Shown here piece after piece: positions 6,968-14,319 of a stretch of 42,422 bases of DNA. A program made the position numbers and the translations under genes. Every line of letters starts with the position of its first letter. Position 1 is the stretch's first letter. This DNA comes from Alphaproteobacteria bacterium. Lineage in GTDB: Bacteria > Pseudomonadota > Alphaproteobacteria > Caulobacterales > Hyphomonadaceae. The notes beneath the pieces were generated by a model, which saw only the letters and a program-made list of their open reading frames with translations, was not told the DNA's origin and searched no databases. The stretch is taken from NCBI GenBank assembly GCA_009909065.1, contig JAAANZ010000063.1, forward strand, positions 1 through 42,422, read 5' to 3'.

Positions 6968-8122
6968 ATGCCCGCCCTGAAGCCCCTCATTATTCTCATC
7001 GCCTGTCTGGCGCTGGCCGCGCACGCGGGCGCCGATCTCATCGACACCGAGGCCAGCCATGCCGTGATCTTTGACCATGAGACGGGCGAGGTGCTCTGGG
7101 AGAAGAATGGCGCAGCCCCCATGATTCCCGCCTCGATGACGAAGATGATGACCGCGCACATCGTCTTCGACCGCGTCAAGTCCGGCGAGCTGGAGTTCGA
7201 CCAGACCTTCACGGTCTCGGAAAATGCCTGGCGCAAGGGAGGCTGGGCCTCGGGCGGCTCGACCATGGGGCTTGCGGTCGGAGACCAGCCCACAGTGGCC
7301 GAGCTCCTGCGGGGCGTGATCATCCTGTCGGGAAATGATGCCTGCATCGTCCTGGCGGAAGGTATTTCGGGCACCGAGGAGGCGTTTGCCGCGGAAATGA
7401 CAGAGCTCGCCCGCGAGATGGGCCTTGAAAGCGCGACCTTCGAGAACGCCACCGGCCTGAATGACGAGAACCACAGGATCTCGGCCATCGACCTGGCCCG
7501 GCTTGCCAGCGCCACGATCCGCGAGCATCCCGAATTCTATCCGCTTTATGAGCAGGAATCCTATGAATGGAGGGGTATCAGCCAGCCCAACCGCAATCCG
7601 CTGCTTGGGACGATGGAGGGGGTTGACGGTCTGAAGACCGGGCACCTGGAAGCGTCGGGCTATGGCCTGACGGCCTCCGGCGAGCGTGAGGGAGAGCGGC
7701 GCATCCTTGTCTTCAACGGCATGGAGAGCCGGCAGGCGCGCGCCCGCGAGGCCGAGCGCCTGATGCGGCTTGCCTTCACCGCCTTCGACACGCGCGAAAT
7801 CGACCCGGAACGGCTCGACCTGCCCCAGCTGGAGGTGTGGATGGGCGCGCGCAGCCGCGTCGGGGTCGAACTGGCCGAGCCGGCGCAGCTGACCGCGCAC
7901 AAGCGCGCCTTCCCGGACGCGCGGGTCGAGGTCGTTCACGAGGCCCCGCTCGAAGCGCCGGTTGAGGCGGGCGCGCCGGTTGCGCGCCTTGTCGTGACAA
8001 TGGAGGGTGAGACCCGTCTGGACCTGCCGCTGATGGCGCGCGAGTCGGTCGAGCGGATGGGCTTCATGGGAAAGGTGCTCGAGGGATTGCGCCTGAAGAT
8101 CGATGGCGGAGACAGCGGATGA
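6968..8122 (+). CDS. dacC: D-alanyl-D-alanine carboxypeptidase (PBP5/6-type, peptidase S11)
   Basis: 384 residues with signal peptide MPALKPLIILIACLALAAHA. All three penicillin-binding motifs are present: S56-M-T-K59 (S-x-x-K, nucleophile Ser56), S121-G-N, and K223-T-G. The catalytic domain ends near residue 260. A C-terminal beta-rich domain (about 275-370) follows, as in PBP5/PBP6, ending in a region able to form the amphipathic membrane anchor. It removes the terminal D-Ala from muropeptides in the periplasm. The stop overlaps the tmk start (ATGA), so the two are translationally coupled, a wall/nucleotide pairing frequent in alphaproteobacteria. The symbol dacC rather than dacA or dacF is a family-level choice. 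Confidence 0.92.
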   Translation: MPALKPLIILIACLALAAHAGADLIDTEASHAVIFDHETGEVLWEKNGAAPMIPASMTKMMTAHIVFDRVKSGELEFDQTFTVSENAWRKGGWASGGSTMGLAVGDQPTVAELLRGVIILSGNDACIVLAEGISGTEEAFAAEMTELAREMGLESATFENATGLNDENHRISAIDLARLASATIREHPEFYPLYEQESYEWRGISQPNRNPLLGTMEGVDGLKTGHLEASGYGLTASGEREGERRILVFNGMESRQARAREAERLMRLAFTAFDTREIDPERLDLPQLEVWMGARSRVGVELAEPAQLTAHKRAFPDARVEVVHEAPLEAPVEAGAPVARLVVTMEGETRLDLPLMARESVERMGFMGKVLEGLRLKIDGGDSG

Positions 8123-8763
8123 GCCTCGCCGGCCGGTTCATCACGCTTGAAGGTGGTGAAGGAACGGGCAAGTCCACCTTGCAGCGCGCGCTCGGTGAGC
8201 GCCTGCAACAGCGCGGCCACACGGTCCGTCTGACGCGCGAGCCCGGCGGAACGCCGCTTGCCGAGGCCGTGCGCGAACTGGCGCTTCACCCGCCGGGCGG
8301 CGAGCATTTCTCGCCGATTGCCGAAGCGCTCTTGATGAACACCGCACGCAGCGATCATCTCGACAAGCTGATCCGGCCGTCGCTGGCAGCCGGGGAAATC
8401 GTGATCTGCGACCGGTTCGCCGATTCCACGCGCGTCTATCAGTCCGTCAGGGATGGCGCGCCGCCCTCCTTCCTGGAATTCATTGAAAGCCAGGTGCTCG
8501 GTGACACGCGCCCTCATCTCACCCTGATCCTGGACGCCGCGCCCGGTGAACTGCTGGAGCGCCGACAGGGCCGCGCAAACGAGGAGGATATCTTCGAGGG
8601 CCGCGATCTGTCCTTCCATGCAGAGGTGCGTGAAGGCTTCCTGGCGATCGCGCGCGAGGACCCCGGCCGCTGCCATGTCATCGATGCCACGCTCGGCGCC
8701 GGCGAGGTGGCCGAGGCCGCGCTCGGCGAGCTCGACCGGCGGTTGGGCGGGGCGGCGTCATGA
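8119..8763 (+). CDS. tmk: Thymidylate kinase
   Basis: 214 residues, usual length for bacterial dTMP kinase. P-loop GGEGTGKS (11-18), the DR[YF]-type motif as DRFADSTRVYQ and the TREPGG loop are all visible. It phosphorylates dTMP to dTDP in the cytoplasm for DNA synthesis. It overlaps both neighbours by four bases (ATGA at each junction), forming a tightly coupled dacC-tmk-holB set. The lid region RRQGRANEEDIFEGRD is arginine-rich, as in the family. Confidence 0.96.
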   Translation: MSLAGRFITLEGGEGTGKSTLQRALGERLQQRGHTVRLTREPGGTPLAEAVRELALHPPGGEHFSPIAEALLMNTARSDHLDKLIRPSLAAGEIVICDRFADSTRVYQSVRDGAPPSFLEFIESQVLGDTRPHLTLILDAAPGELLERRQGRANEEDIFEGRDLSFHAEVREGFLAIAREDPGRCHVIDATLGAGEVAEAALGELDRRLGGAAS

Positions 8764-9704
8764 GTGGGCCGGCCTGGCCGCTGTTCGGGCATGAGGGGGC
8801 AGAGACCGCTTTCCTGGAGGCTCATGCCAGTGGACGGCTGCATCATGGCTGGCTGATCGAGGGACCATCGGGGCTGGGCAAGGCGACACTGGCGCGTCGG
8901 ATCGCGGCCTTCCTGCTGGGAGCGCGCGGGCCGGCCGGCGCGCCGCTGGATGCGACGGCCGAGGACCCGGTCGTGCAGAAAGTGATGGCCGAGGCGCATC
9001 CCGACCTGAAATGGCTCTGCCGCCGGCCTGACGAAAAGGGTAAGCTGCCACAGGATATCCGGGTGGAGACGGTGCGCGAGCTGCTGCACTTCTTCGAACT
9101 GCGCCCGGCGCTCGGCGGCTGGCGGATCGGGGTGATTGACAGCCATGACGAACTCAACCGTTTCGGGGCGAATGCGCTTCTCAAGACGCTGGAGGAGCCG
9201 CCGGCCCATTGCCTTCTGGTCCTGATCTGCCATGGCCGTGTTCCGGTCCTGCCGACGATCCGTTCGCGCTGCCGGCGCCTGCGGCTCTCCCGGCTCGATG
9301 AGGCGAGCCTGAAACGTGTGCTCGAGCATCATGATGTGCGCGATAGCGACGCCGTGACCGCGCTGGCCGACGGGCGTCCGGGCCACGGGCTCGCCATGGC
9401 CGATCCCGGCGCGATGAAGGCGGCCGAGGCGGGACGGGCGCTCCTGCAGGGTCTGCCGCGCCCGGATGCGGGCCGGGTCGATGCCGCGATCCGGAATGCG
9501 AGTGCCAGCGAGCCGGCTTTCGACGCCTTCACCGGGACATTGCTCAAACATGCCCGGGAGGCGGCCGAAGCCACCCCGGAAACGGCCGAAACCTGGCTTG
9601 AAATCTCGCGCACACTTTCGCAGGCGCGCGAACTGGCCATGGACCGCGCCCAGACGGTCGCAAAACTGGTGGCAGGGCTTCAGAAGAGTCCCATTTCCCG
9701 TTAG
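8760..9704 (+). CDS. holB: DNA polymerase III delta' subunit
   Basis: 314 residues. The clamp-loader ATPase fold is recognised by the P-loop GPSGLGKA (35-42), the sensor stretch around LLKTLEEPP and the IRSRCRRL region typical of delta'. The zinc-binding cysteines found between the P-loop and the sensor region in many delta'/DnaX proteins are absent: no Cys cluster is seen where FLLGARGPAG leads into HPDLKWL. Delta' is a non-motor member of the clamp loader that opens the sliding clamp with delta and gamma/tau. The position after tmk and before tatD is the standard order in many bacteria. Confidence 0.93.
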   Translation: MSGPAWPLFGHEGAETAFLEAHASGRLHHGWLIEGPSGLGKATLARRIAAFLLGARGPAGAPLDATAEDPVVQKVMAEAHPDLKWLCRRPDEKGKLPQDIRVETVRELLHFFELRPALGGWRIGVIDSHDELNRFGANALLKTLEEPPAHCLLVLICHGRVPVLPTIRSRCRRLRLSRLDEASLKRVLEHHDVRDSDAVTALADGRPGHGLAMADPGAMKAAEAGRALLQGLPRPDAGRVDAAIRNASASEPAFDAFTGTLLKHAREAAEATPETAETWLEISRTLSQARELAMDRAQTVAKLVAGLQKSPISR

Positions 9705-9714
9705 CAGGGCCCCC

Positions 9715-10488
9715 ATGTTCGATACGCATGTCAATCTGCACGCCGAAGCGTTTGCCGGGGATCTTGATGAGGTCCTGGCCCGGGCGCGTGCGGCCGGTGT
9801 CACCCGCATGCTCGCGATTTGCGACCGGTTCGACAATTTCGGACAGGTGAGCGCCATCGCGGCGGGTCATGATGATATCTGGTGCTCGGCGGGCACCCAT
9901 CCCCACCACGCAAAGGACTTTCCCGAACTGGTCGCGCGCGACCTCATCACGGCAGCCGAGGATCCGAATGTCGTCGCGATCGGGGAAACCGGGCTCGACT
10001 ATCATTATGGCTACAGCCCGCAGGCCGACCAGGTGCGCAGCCTCAGGGAGCATCTTGCCGCGGCGCATGAAACCGGGCTGCCCGTCATCCTTCATACGCG
10101 CGAAGCCGACCGGCAGGTGATCGAGGTGCTCATCGAAGCACACGCGCACGCGCCCTTCGTGCCGCTCCTGCATTGCTATACCGGCGGCTGGGAGCTGGCG
10201 AAGGTCGGCCTGGAGCGCGGCGGCTATGTCTCCGTTTCCGGCATCCTGTCCTTCAAGAATGCCCATGAGGTGCGCGAGGTCATTGCGAAAGTGCCACTGG
10301 ACAGGATCATCCTGGAGACCGATTGCCCTTATCTGGCGCCCGTACCGCATCGTGGACAGCGCAATGAGCCGGCCTATCTCGCCGATGTCGGCGCGGCGCT
10401 GGCAAAGCTGCACGGCCGGCCTGTCGACGAGATTCTCGAGATCACCGAGGAAAATGCCTTGCGACTGTTTCATCGGGTGCCGGCTTGA
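9715..10488 (+). CDS. tatD: TatD-family metal-dependent DNase/hydrolase
   Basis: 257 residues from ATG at 9715, ten bases after holB. The TIM-barrel metallohydrolase motifs are E91 in IGETGLDYHY, H127 in VILHTREA, H153 in LLHCYTGG and D203 in ILETDCPYLAPVPHRG. The first metal motif reads D-T-H-V-N instead of the usual D-x-H-x-H, so the second histidine of the HxH pair is Asn7. TatD proteins proper are known to vary here, whereas YcfH/YjjV-type proteins keep both. It acts as a cytosolic 3'-exonuclease or deoxyribonuclease in characterised members. Its stop overlaps the TTG start of the next gene. Confidence 0.9.
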   Translation: MFDTHVNLHAEAFAGDLDEVLARARAAGVTRMLAICDRFDNFGQVSAIAAGHDDIWCSAGTHPHHAKDFPELVARDLITAAEDPNVVAIGETGLDYHYGYSPQADQVRSLREHLAAAHETGLPVILHTREADRQVIEVLIEAHAHAPFVPLLHCYTGGWELAKVGLERGGYVSVSGILSFKNAHEVREVIAKVPLDRIILETDCPYLAPVPHRGQRNEPAYLADVGAALAKLHGRPVDEILEITEENALRLFHRVPA

Positions 10489-11297
10489 GCCTTGAGCTGA
10501 AAGTCACGCTGCTCGGCACCGGCTCGTCGGGCGGCGTGCCGCGCATCGGCAATGACTGGGGCGTGTGCGACCCGCAGGAGCCACGCAACCGGCGCATGCG
10601 CTGTTCGCTCCTCGTCGAGGCCTTTACAGATGAGGGCGAGCGGGCCACGCGCGTGCTCATAGACACCTCGCCGGACCTGCGCGAACAGATGCTGATGACG
10701 GGCACCGATGCGCTCGACGCGGTTGTCTTTACTCATGACCATGCCGACCAGACGCACGGGATTGACGATGTGCGCGTCTTCGCCCTTCGCATGCGCCGCC
10801 AGCTCGCCGCCTTCATGGACGAGCCGACGGCGCAATCGCTGACCGCGAAGTTCCATTACTGTTTCGAGGGGAAGGGCGGCTATCCGCCCATACTGGCTGT
10901 GCAGCCGCTGATCGAACCGGGACGACCTTTCCGCGTCGAGGGGCCGGCCGGGGCGGTCGAATTCCTGCCGCTGGAACAGGAGCATGGCCGGATCCGGTCT
11001 CTTGGATTCCGGATCGGACCCATCGCTTATTGCAATGATGTCAGCGACCTGCCGCCTGAATCTCTCGCCCGGCTTGAAGGTGTGGATGTGTTCATCGTGG
11101 ATGCGCTTCGCCATACGCCGCACCCGACACACGCCCATCTCGACAAGGCGCTCGGCTGGGCCAGGCAGATCGGCGCGCGCGAAACGATCCTGACAAATCT
11201 TCATGTCGACATGGATTATCGCAGCTTGCTCGCCGAACTGCCGCCCGGCGTGCGCCCCGGCCATGACGGTCTGAGCGTTGTGCGCGGCCTGTCTTGA
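10485..11297 (+). CDS. MBL-fold metallo-hydrolase (PhnP-like)
   Basis: 270 residues using a TTG start at 10485 that overlaps the tatD stop (TTGA). No ATG lies before the conserved strand KVTLLGTGSSGGVPRIG, so the TTG is well supported. The binuclear metal site is THDHADQTH (83-91), the HxHxD...H signature, and a later PHPTHAHLDKA supplies a further His. The N-terminal GTGSSGGVPR and CDP...NRRMRCSLLVE resemble the PhnP/RNase Z branch with its cysteine-bearing loop. Function is probably a phosphodiesterase on a small cyclic phosphate or nucleotide, but the substrate is unknown. It is conserved beside tatD in many alphaproteobacteria. Confidence 0.85.
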   Translation: MSLELKVTLLGTGSSGGVPRIGNDWGVCDPQEPRNRRMRCSLLVEAFTDEGERATRVLIDTSPDLREQMLMTGTDALDAVVFTHDHADQTHGIDDVRVFALRMRRQLAAFMDEPTAQSLTAKFHYCFEGKGGYPPILAVQPLIEPGRPFRVEGPAGAVEFLPLEQEHGRIRSLGFRIGPIAYCNDVSDLPPESLARLEGVDVFIVDALRHTPHPTHAHLDKALGWARQIGARETILTNLHVDMDYRSLLAELPPGVRPGHDGLSVVRGLS

Positions 11298-11302
11298 TTT
11301 CC

Positions 11303-11318
11303 CATAATATTGATTATG
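11303..11318. promoter_or_regulatory. AT-rich palindrome upstream of mazG, operator-like
   Basis: CATAAT-ATTG-ATTATG is a 6-bp perfect inverted repeat with a 4-base centre, in a 148-base gap between the MBL gene and mazG. It stands out against very GC-rich surroundings. AT-rich arms make it a poor terminator and a better protein-binding site. A related core, ATATTGATTAT, occurs on the minus strand just before ispDF (about 24333-24343). Confidence 0.4.
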
Positions 11319-11445
11319 CGACTCGCGTCCGGCGGCCTTGGTTTTGCGCGCACGCGCGCTCTGGCACGCCCGGCGGGCCGGTTTCATGCGCCTTCGAAGC
11401 GCGTTAGACCATCCCGCGGCGCCCCTTTGAGGAAAGGTTTGCATC

Positions 11446-12279
11446 ATGGCCACCCCCCCTTCCCCGAGCGATGCCGATCGCCGCGCCGGCGAGGCGTTTG
11501 CACGGCTGCTGGCCATCATGGCCCGGCTGCGTGAACCGGATGGCGGATGCCCCTGGGACCTGCAGCAGGATTTCGCCACCATTGCGCCCTATACGATCGA
11601 GGAAGCCTATGAAGTCGCCGAGGCGATTTCTAACGCGGATATGGGCGAGCTTCGCGACGAACTTGGAGACCTGCTCTTCCAGGTCGCGTTTCACGGGCAG
11701 ATGGCGCGCGAAGGGGGGCATTTCGACGCCGGCGACGTGGCCGAGGCGATAGCGGAAAAGATGATCCGGCGCCATCCGCACGTTTTTGAATCTGCCGACG
11801 GTCGCGATGCCGCCGGCCAGACCGAGGCCTGGGAAGAGATGAAAGCCGCCGAGCGTGCCGGAAAAGGCCCTCAGACCAGCGCGCTGGATGGCGTGGCCTA
11901 TGCCCTGCCGGCCCTGATGCGCGCGGAAAAACTGCAAAAGCGCGCCGCACGCACGGGTTTCGACTGGAGCCAGCCGGAACCGATCCTTGAAAAGCTGGAC
12001 GAGGAGATCGGCGAGGTGCGCGAGGCAATCGCTGGCGGCCATGCCGGCGAGATCGAGGAAGAAGTCGGCGACCTGCTCTTCGTGTGCGCCAATCTTTCCA
12101 GGCAGCTGAAACTCGATCCCGAAACCGCCCTGCGCAAGGCCAATGACAAGTTCGAGCGCCGCTTTCGCGCCATGGAAACCCTTGCCGGCGCGCGCGGCGA
12201 GGCGTTTTCAGACCTCACGCTGGACGCCCAGGAAGACTTGTGGCGTGCGGTCAAGCAAGCCGAGAAGGCCGGAGACTGA
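11446..12279 (+). CDS. mazG: Nucleoside triphosphate pyrophosphohydrolase
   Basis: 277 residues, ATG at 11446 with GAGGAAAGG about nine bases upstream. Two tandem MazG domains are visible. The first carries CPWDLQQDF, then EEAYEV...ELRDELGDLLFQV, the E-x-x-E plus E-x-x-D metal site. The second, from about residue 185, repeats the pattern as EEIGEVREA...EEVGDLLFVCANL. It hydrolyses NTPs and dNTPs to monophosphates and pyrophosphate, cleansing aberrant nucleotides and affecting ppGpp in E. coli. It stands alone between a 148-base upstream gap with an operator-like palindrome and a 210-base structured downstream gap. Confidence 0.94.
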   Translation: MATPPSPSDADRRAGEAFARLLAIMARLREPDGGCPWDLQQDFATIAPYTIEEAYEVAEAISNADMGELRDELGDLLFQVAFHGQMAREGGHFDAGDVAEAIAEKMIRRHPHVFESADGRDAAGQTEAWEEMKAAERAGKGPQTSALDGVAYALPALMRAEKLQKRAARTGFDWSQPEPILEKLDEEIGEVREAIAGGHAGEIEEEVGDLLFVCANLSRQLKLDPETALRKANDKFERRFRAMETLAGARGEAFSDLTLDAQEDLWRAVKQAEKAGD

Positions 12280-12308
12280 ACGCTGGTGGCCGGCCCGGCT
12301 TAAAGCAC

Positions 12309-12333
12309 CGGTCTTGCGTTTCACTCCAGACCG
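12309..12333 (+). terminator. Candidate terminator hairpin after mazG
   Basis: CGGTCT (12309-12314) pairs with AGACCG (12328-12333) across a 13-base loop, 30 bases after the mazG stop, followed by TCGCTTT. The stem is short and the T-run interrupted, so this is tentative. Confidence 0.35.
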
Positions 12334-12348
12334 TCGCTTTACATCCCT

Positions 12349-12416
12349 GTTCTGGCGCAAGTCTCCGTTCGCAAACGATTCCGTTTGCTCCGAACTTGCT
12401 TTAACCGCGTGATAAC
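12349..12416 (+). promoter_or_regulatory. Cluster of regulatory-looking motifs before a 30-aa ORF
   Basis: Seen directly: GTTC-N7-ATTC (12367-12381), one mismatch from the alphaproteobacterial LexA consensus GTTC-N7-GTTC. A weaker GTTC-N7-AGTC lies at 12349-12363. A perfect 7-bp dyad GCAAACG-ATTC-CGTTTGC (12371-12388) overlaps the first. TTAA-N7-ATAAC (12401-12416) is one mismatch from the CtrA box TTAA-N7-TTAAC. LexA and CtrA control are inferences; each site is imperfect. Confidence 0.3.
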
Positions 12417-12489
12417 CCGCCCGGCGGACGCTCTGCCCTGCCGGAGCACGGAATTCGAATGAAGCCTCCGGCGAACGGAGGAAACGCAA

Positions 12490-12582
12490 ATGTCCTATAT
12501 CGCCGAATTGTGGCTGAGGCCCTTCATGATGACCCTGGCTGTCTGGAACGCGGCATCAACAGCCTGGCTGGGGCGGCACTGA
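12490..12582 (+). CDS. Putative 30-residue small protein
   Basis: ATG at 12490 is preceded by CGGAGGAAACGCAA, one of the best Shine-Dalgarno sequences in the window, with a seven-base spacer. The product starts MSYIAELWLRPFMMTLAVWN and ends AASTAWLGRH. It has three tryptophans, one central Arg and a hydrophobic or amphipathic stretch over residues 8-27, so membrane association is plausible. It cannot be an attenuator peptide for a downstream gene, because the next gene (hflX) is convergent and ends seven bases away. I do not recognise a family. Caulobacter has a 29-residue SOS-induced division inhibitor, SidA; the similar size and the imperfect LexA-like sites upstream make that comparison worth testing, but no sequence match is claimed. 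Confidence 0.5.
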   Translation: MSYIAELWLRPFMMTLAVWNAASTAWLGRH

Positions 12583-12589
12583 TACCGTC

Positions 12590-13912
12590 TTATCCATCTT
12601 TCACGCTGATATCGGGAAAGCGCGCCTGGAACCGGCCGAGCGCGTCGGGCGGCAGGCGCACATCCATTTCCGTGATGCCGGTCTCGCTGATGTCTTCGCC
12701 GAGAACCTCCCCATGGGCATGAAGCCAGGCGCGCGCCTCGCCCTCGGCCGGCTGAAGCGAGGCATGTATCGTGTGACTGCCGCGCAGGAACTCCGCCTCT
12801 ATGCGCGCCAGGAGCCGGTCGATCCCCTGCCCCGTCCGCGCAGAGACAAGAGCAGCGGGCGGATTGTCAGCGTGATGGGCGGCGAGTTCCAGTGCCTCGC
12901 GCCGGTCGGGCGCCATGGTGTCGGCCTTGTTCCAGGCCTCGATGATCGGCGGGACCGGCGCGCCGGTTTCGCTCTCCAGGCGTTCGAGAACGGCCATGAC
13001 GTCCCTGCGTTGCTCCTCGTCTGTGTCGGCCGAGCGGTCGCGCACATGCACCAGAAGATCGGCCTCCATGGCTTCTTCCAGCGTCGCCTGGAAACTGTCG
13101 ATGAGATGGGTGGGCAGATCCGAGATGAAGCCAACCGTATCAACCAGCGCGGCTTCGCCGAGCGTCGGCAATTCGATGCGGCGAATGGTCGGATCAAGCG
13201 TGGCGAAAGGCATGTCGCGGGCCATCACCTTCGCGCCTGAAAGGCGGTTGAACAGCGTCGACTTGCCGGCATTGGTATAGCCGACAAGGGCGATGACGGG
13301 CGTGCCGGCGCGCGTGCGCCCAGAGCGCTGGAGCCCGCGCGTGCGCTTGACGTTCTCGAGATCGGATTCAAGGCTTTTCAGCGCACGGTCGAGCATTCGC
13401 CGGTCGGCTTCCAGCTGCGTCTCGCCGGGGCCGGAAAGAAAGCCACGCCCGCCGCGCTGGCGCTCCAGATGGGTCCAGGTGCGCACGAGACGCGAACGCT
13501 CATAATTGAGGCGCGCCAGTTCGACCTGCAGACGCCCTTCCCGGGTGCGCGCCCTCAGGCCGAATATTTCGAGGATCAGCCCGGTGCGGTCGATGACCTT
13601 GACATTGAGAGCGCGTTCCAGATTCCGCTGCTGGACCGGTGTCAGTGTCCCGTCGATGACACAGATGCTGCAGGCCTCATCCTCGAGCCGTGTCTTCAGC
13701 GTTTCGAGATGACCGCCACTGAGAAGATGCGACGGGCTGGGCTGGCGCAGTTGCAGCGGCGCGATAAAGGCCAGTTCGCAGCCCAGCGCTTCGACGAGGC
13801 CGGCGGTTTCATCCAGCCGCGCCTCTTGCGGGCGCAGCTCGGGAAACTGCCAGGGTATGACGCAGCCCGCCCGTTCGGCGGGCGCGTCATGGCTGTGGAC
13901 CGGTTTGCTCAA
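12590..13912 (-). CDS. hflX: GTPase HflX
   Basis: 440 residues starting at TTG 13912, which overlaps the hfq stop (TTGA). An N-terminal HflX domain contains the conserved glycine-rich stretch [13 protein letters not shown] coiled region follows ([16 protein letters not shown]), then the signature [19 protein letters not shown]. The G domain has G1 [10 protein letters not shown]3 DTVGF and G4 NKAD. HflX binds the ribosome and rescues or splits stalled ribosomes under stress. The hfq-hflX order is classical, and coupling through TTGA suggests a lower HflX dose relative to Hfq. It is the last gene of the dusB-to-hflX run and converges on the small ORF. Confidence 0.94.
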   Translation of the reverse strand: MSKPVHSHDAPAERAGCVIPWQFPELRPQEARLDETAGLVEALGCELAFIAPLQLRQPSPSHLLSGGHLETLKTRLEDEACSICVIDGTLTPVQQRNLERALNVKVIDRTGLILEIFGLRARTREGRLQVELARLNYERSRLVRTWTHLERQRGGRGFLSGPGETQLEADRRMLDRALKSLESDLENVKRTRGLQRSGRTRAGTPVIALVGYTNAGKSTLFNRLSGAKVMARDMPFATLDPTIRRIELPTLGEAALVDTVGFISDLPTHLIDSFQATLEEAMEADLLVHVRDRSADTDEEQRRDVMAVLERLESETGAPVPPIIEAWNKADTMAPDRREALELAAHHADNPPAALVSARTGQGIDRLLARIEAEFLRGSHTIHASLQPAEGEARAWLHAHGEVLGEDISETGITEMDVRLPPDALGRFQARFPDISVKDG

Positions 13913-14160
13913 GCCTTGTCTTCTTCATCCTCTTCGAACAACTGCACATGGGAATTCGGCGCGATCGTGGAAATGGCATGTTTGTAGACCAGCTGCGGCG
14001 GGCGGCCGTCGCCCCGCAAAAGAATGCAGAAATTGTCAAACCAGGTGACAACCCCCTGCAATTTCACGCCATTGACGAGGAACACTGTCAGCGGCGTGCG
14101 TGACTTGCGCACCGCATTCAGAAAAGTGTCCTGGAGATTCTGTTTCTTATCTGTCGACAT
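13909..14160 (-). CDS. hfq: RNA chaperone Hfq
   Basis: 83 residues from ATG at 14160, the usual alphaproteobacterial length. The Sm1 motif is seen as [20 protein letters not shown] and the Sm2 motif as YKHAISTI. The acidic tail FEEDEEDKA is short, as in alphaproteobacterial Hfq. The product forms a hexameric ring pairing small RNAs with mRNAs. No strong Shine-Dalgarno precedes the ATG (GCGGAATG at about -10 is the nearest), which leaves room for control of initiation. Interlocked inverted repeats lie 36 bases upstream. An in-frame upstream extension lacks Hfq-like sequence and is not used. Confidence 0.97.
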   Translation of the reverse strand: MSTDKKQNLQDTFLNAVRKSRTPLTVFLVNGVKLQGVVTWFDNFCILLRGDGRPPQLVYKHAISTIAPNSHVQLFEEDEEDKA

Positions 14161-14195
14161 GTCGAGACATTCCGCTTGTGTTCCAGAGGCTCCGG

Positions 14196-14224
14196 CTAAT
14201 CCTATTGGCCCGATTAGGCAATAG
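14196..14224 (-). promoter_or_regulatory. Interlocked inverted repeats in the hfq upstream region
   Basis: Read on the hfq strand: CTATTG-C-CTAATC-GGGC-CAATAG-GATTAG. CTATTG pairs with CAATAG and CTAATC pairs with GATTAG, each 6 bp and perfect, and the two pairs are interleaved. As RNA these give two mutually exclusive hairpins. A pseudoknot is drawn easily, but the missing linker between the last two strands makes it geometrically unlikely. As DNA it could be two overlapping operators. Whether the site is transcribed is unknown, because the promoter was not located. Confidence 0.5.
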
Positions 14225-14319
14225 AAACGCCATCGGAATTCGGTGCACAAGACGACGGCGGTGTTGAGTGCCAGATGATTGGTCGGCCCTGCCGGCATGA
14301 TGATTGGACGCGCTATAAC

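Noticed and set aside
5969-7939. 656-codon minus-strand frame opposite rlpA and dacC
   Set aside because: Spans two real genes and their gap in antisense, with no recognisable domain; a high-GC artefact.
14196-14224. Compact H-type pseudoknot before hfq
   Set aside because: The pairing order fits, but there is no linker between the last two strands to cross a 6-bp stem, so mutually exclusive hairpins are more realistic.
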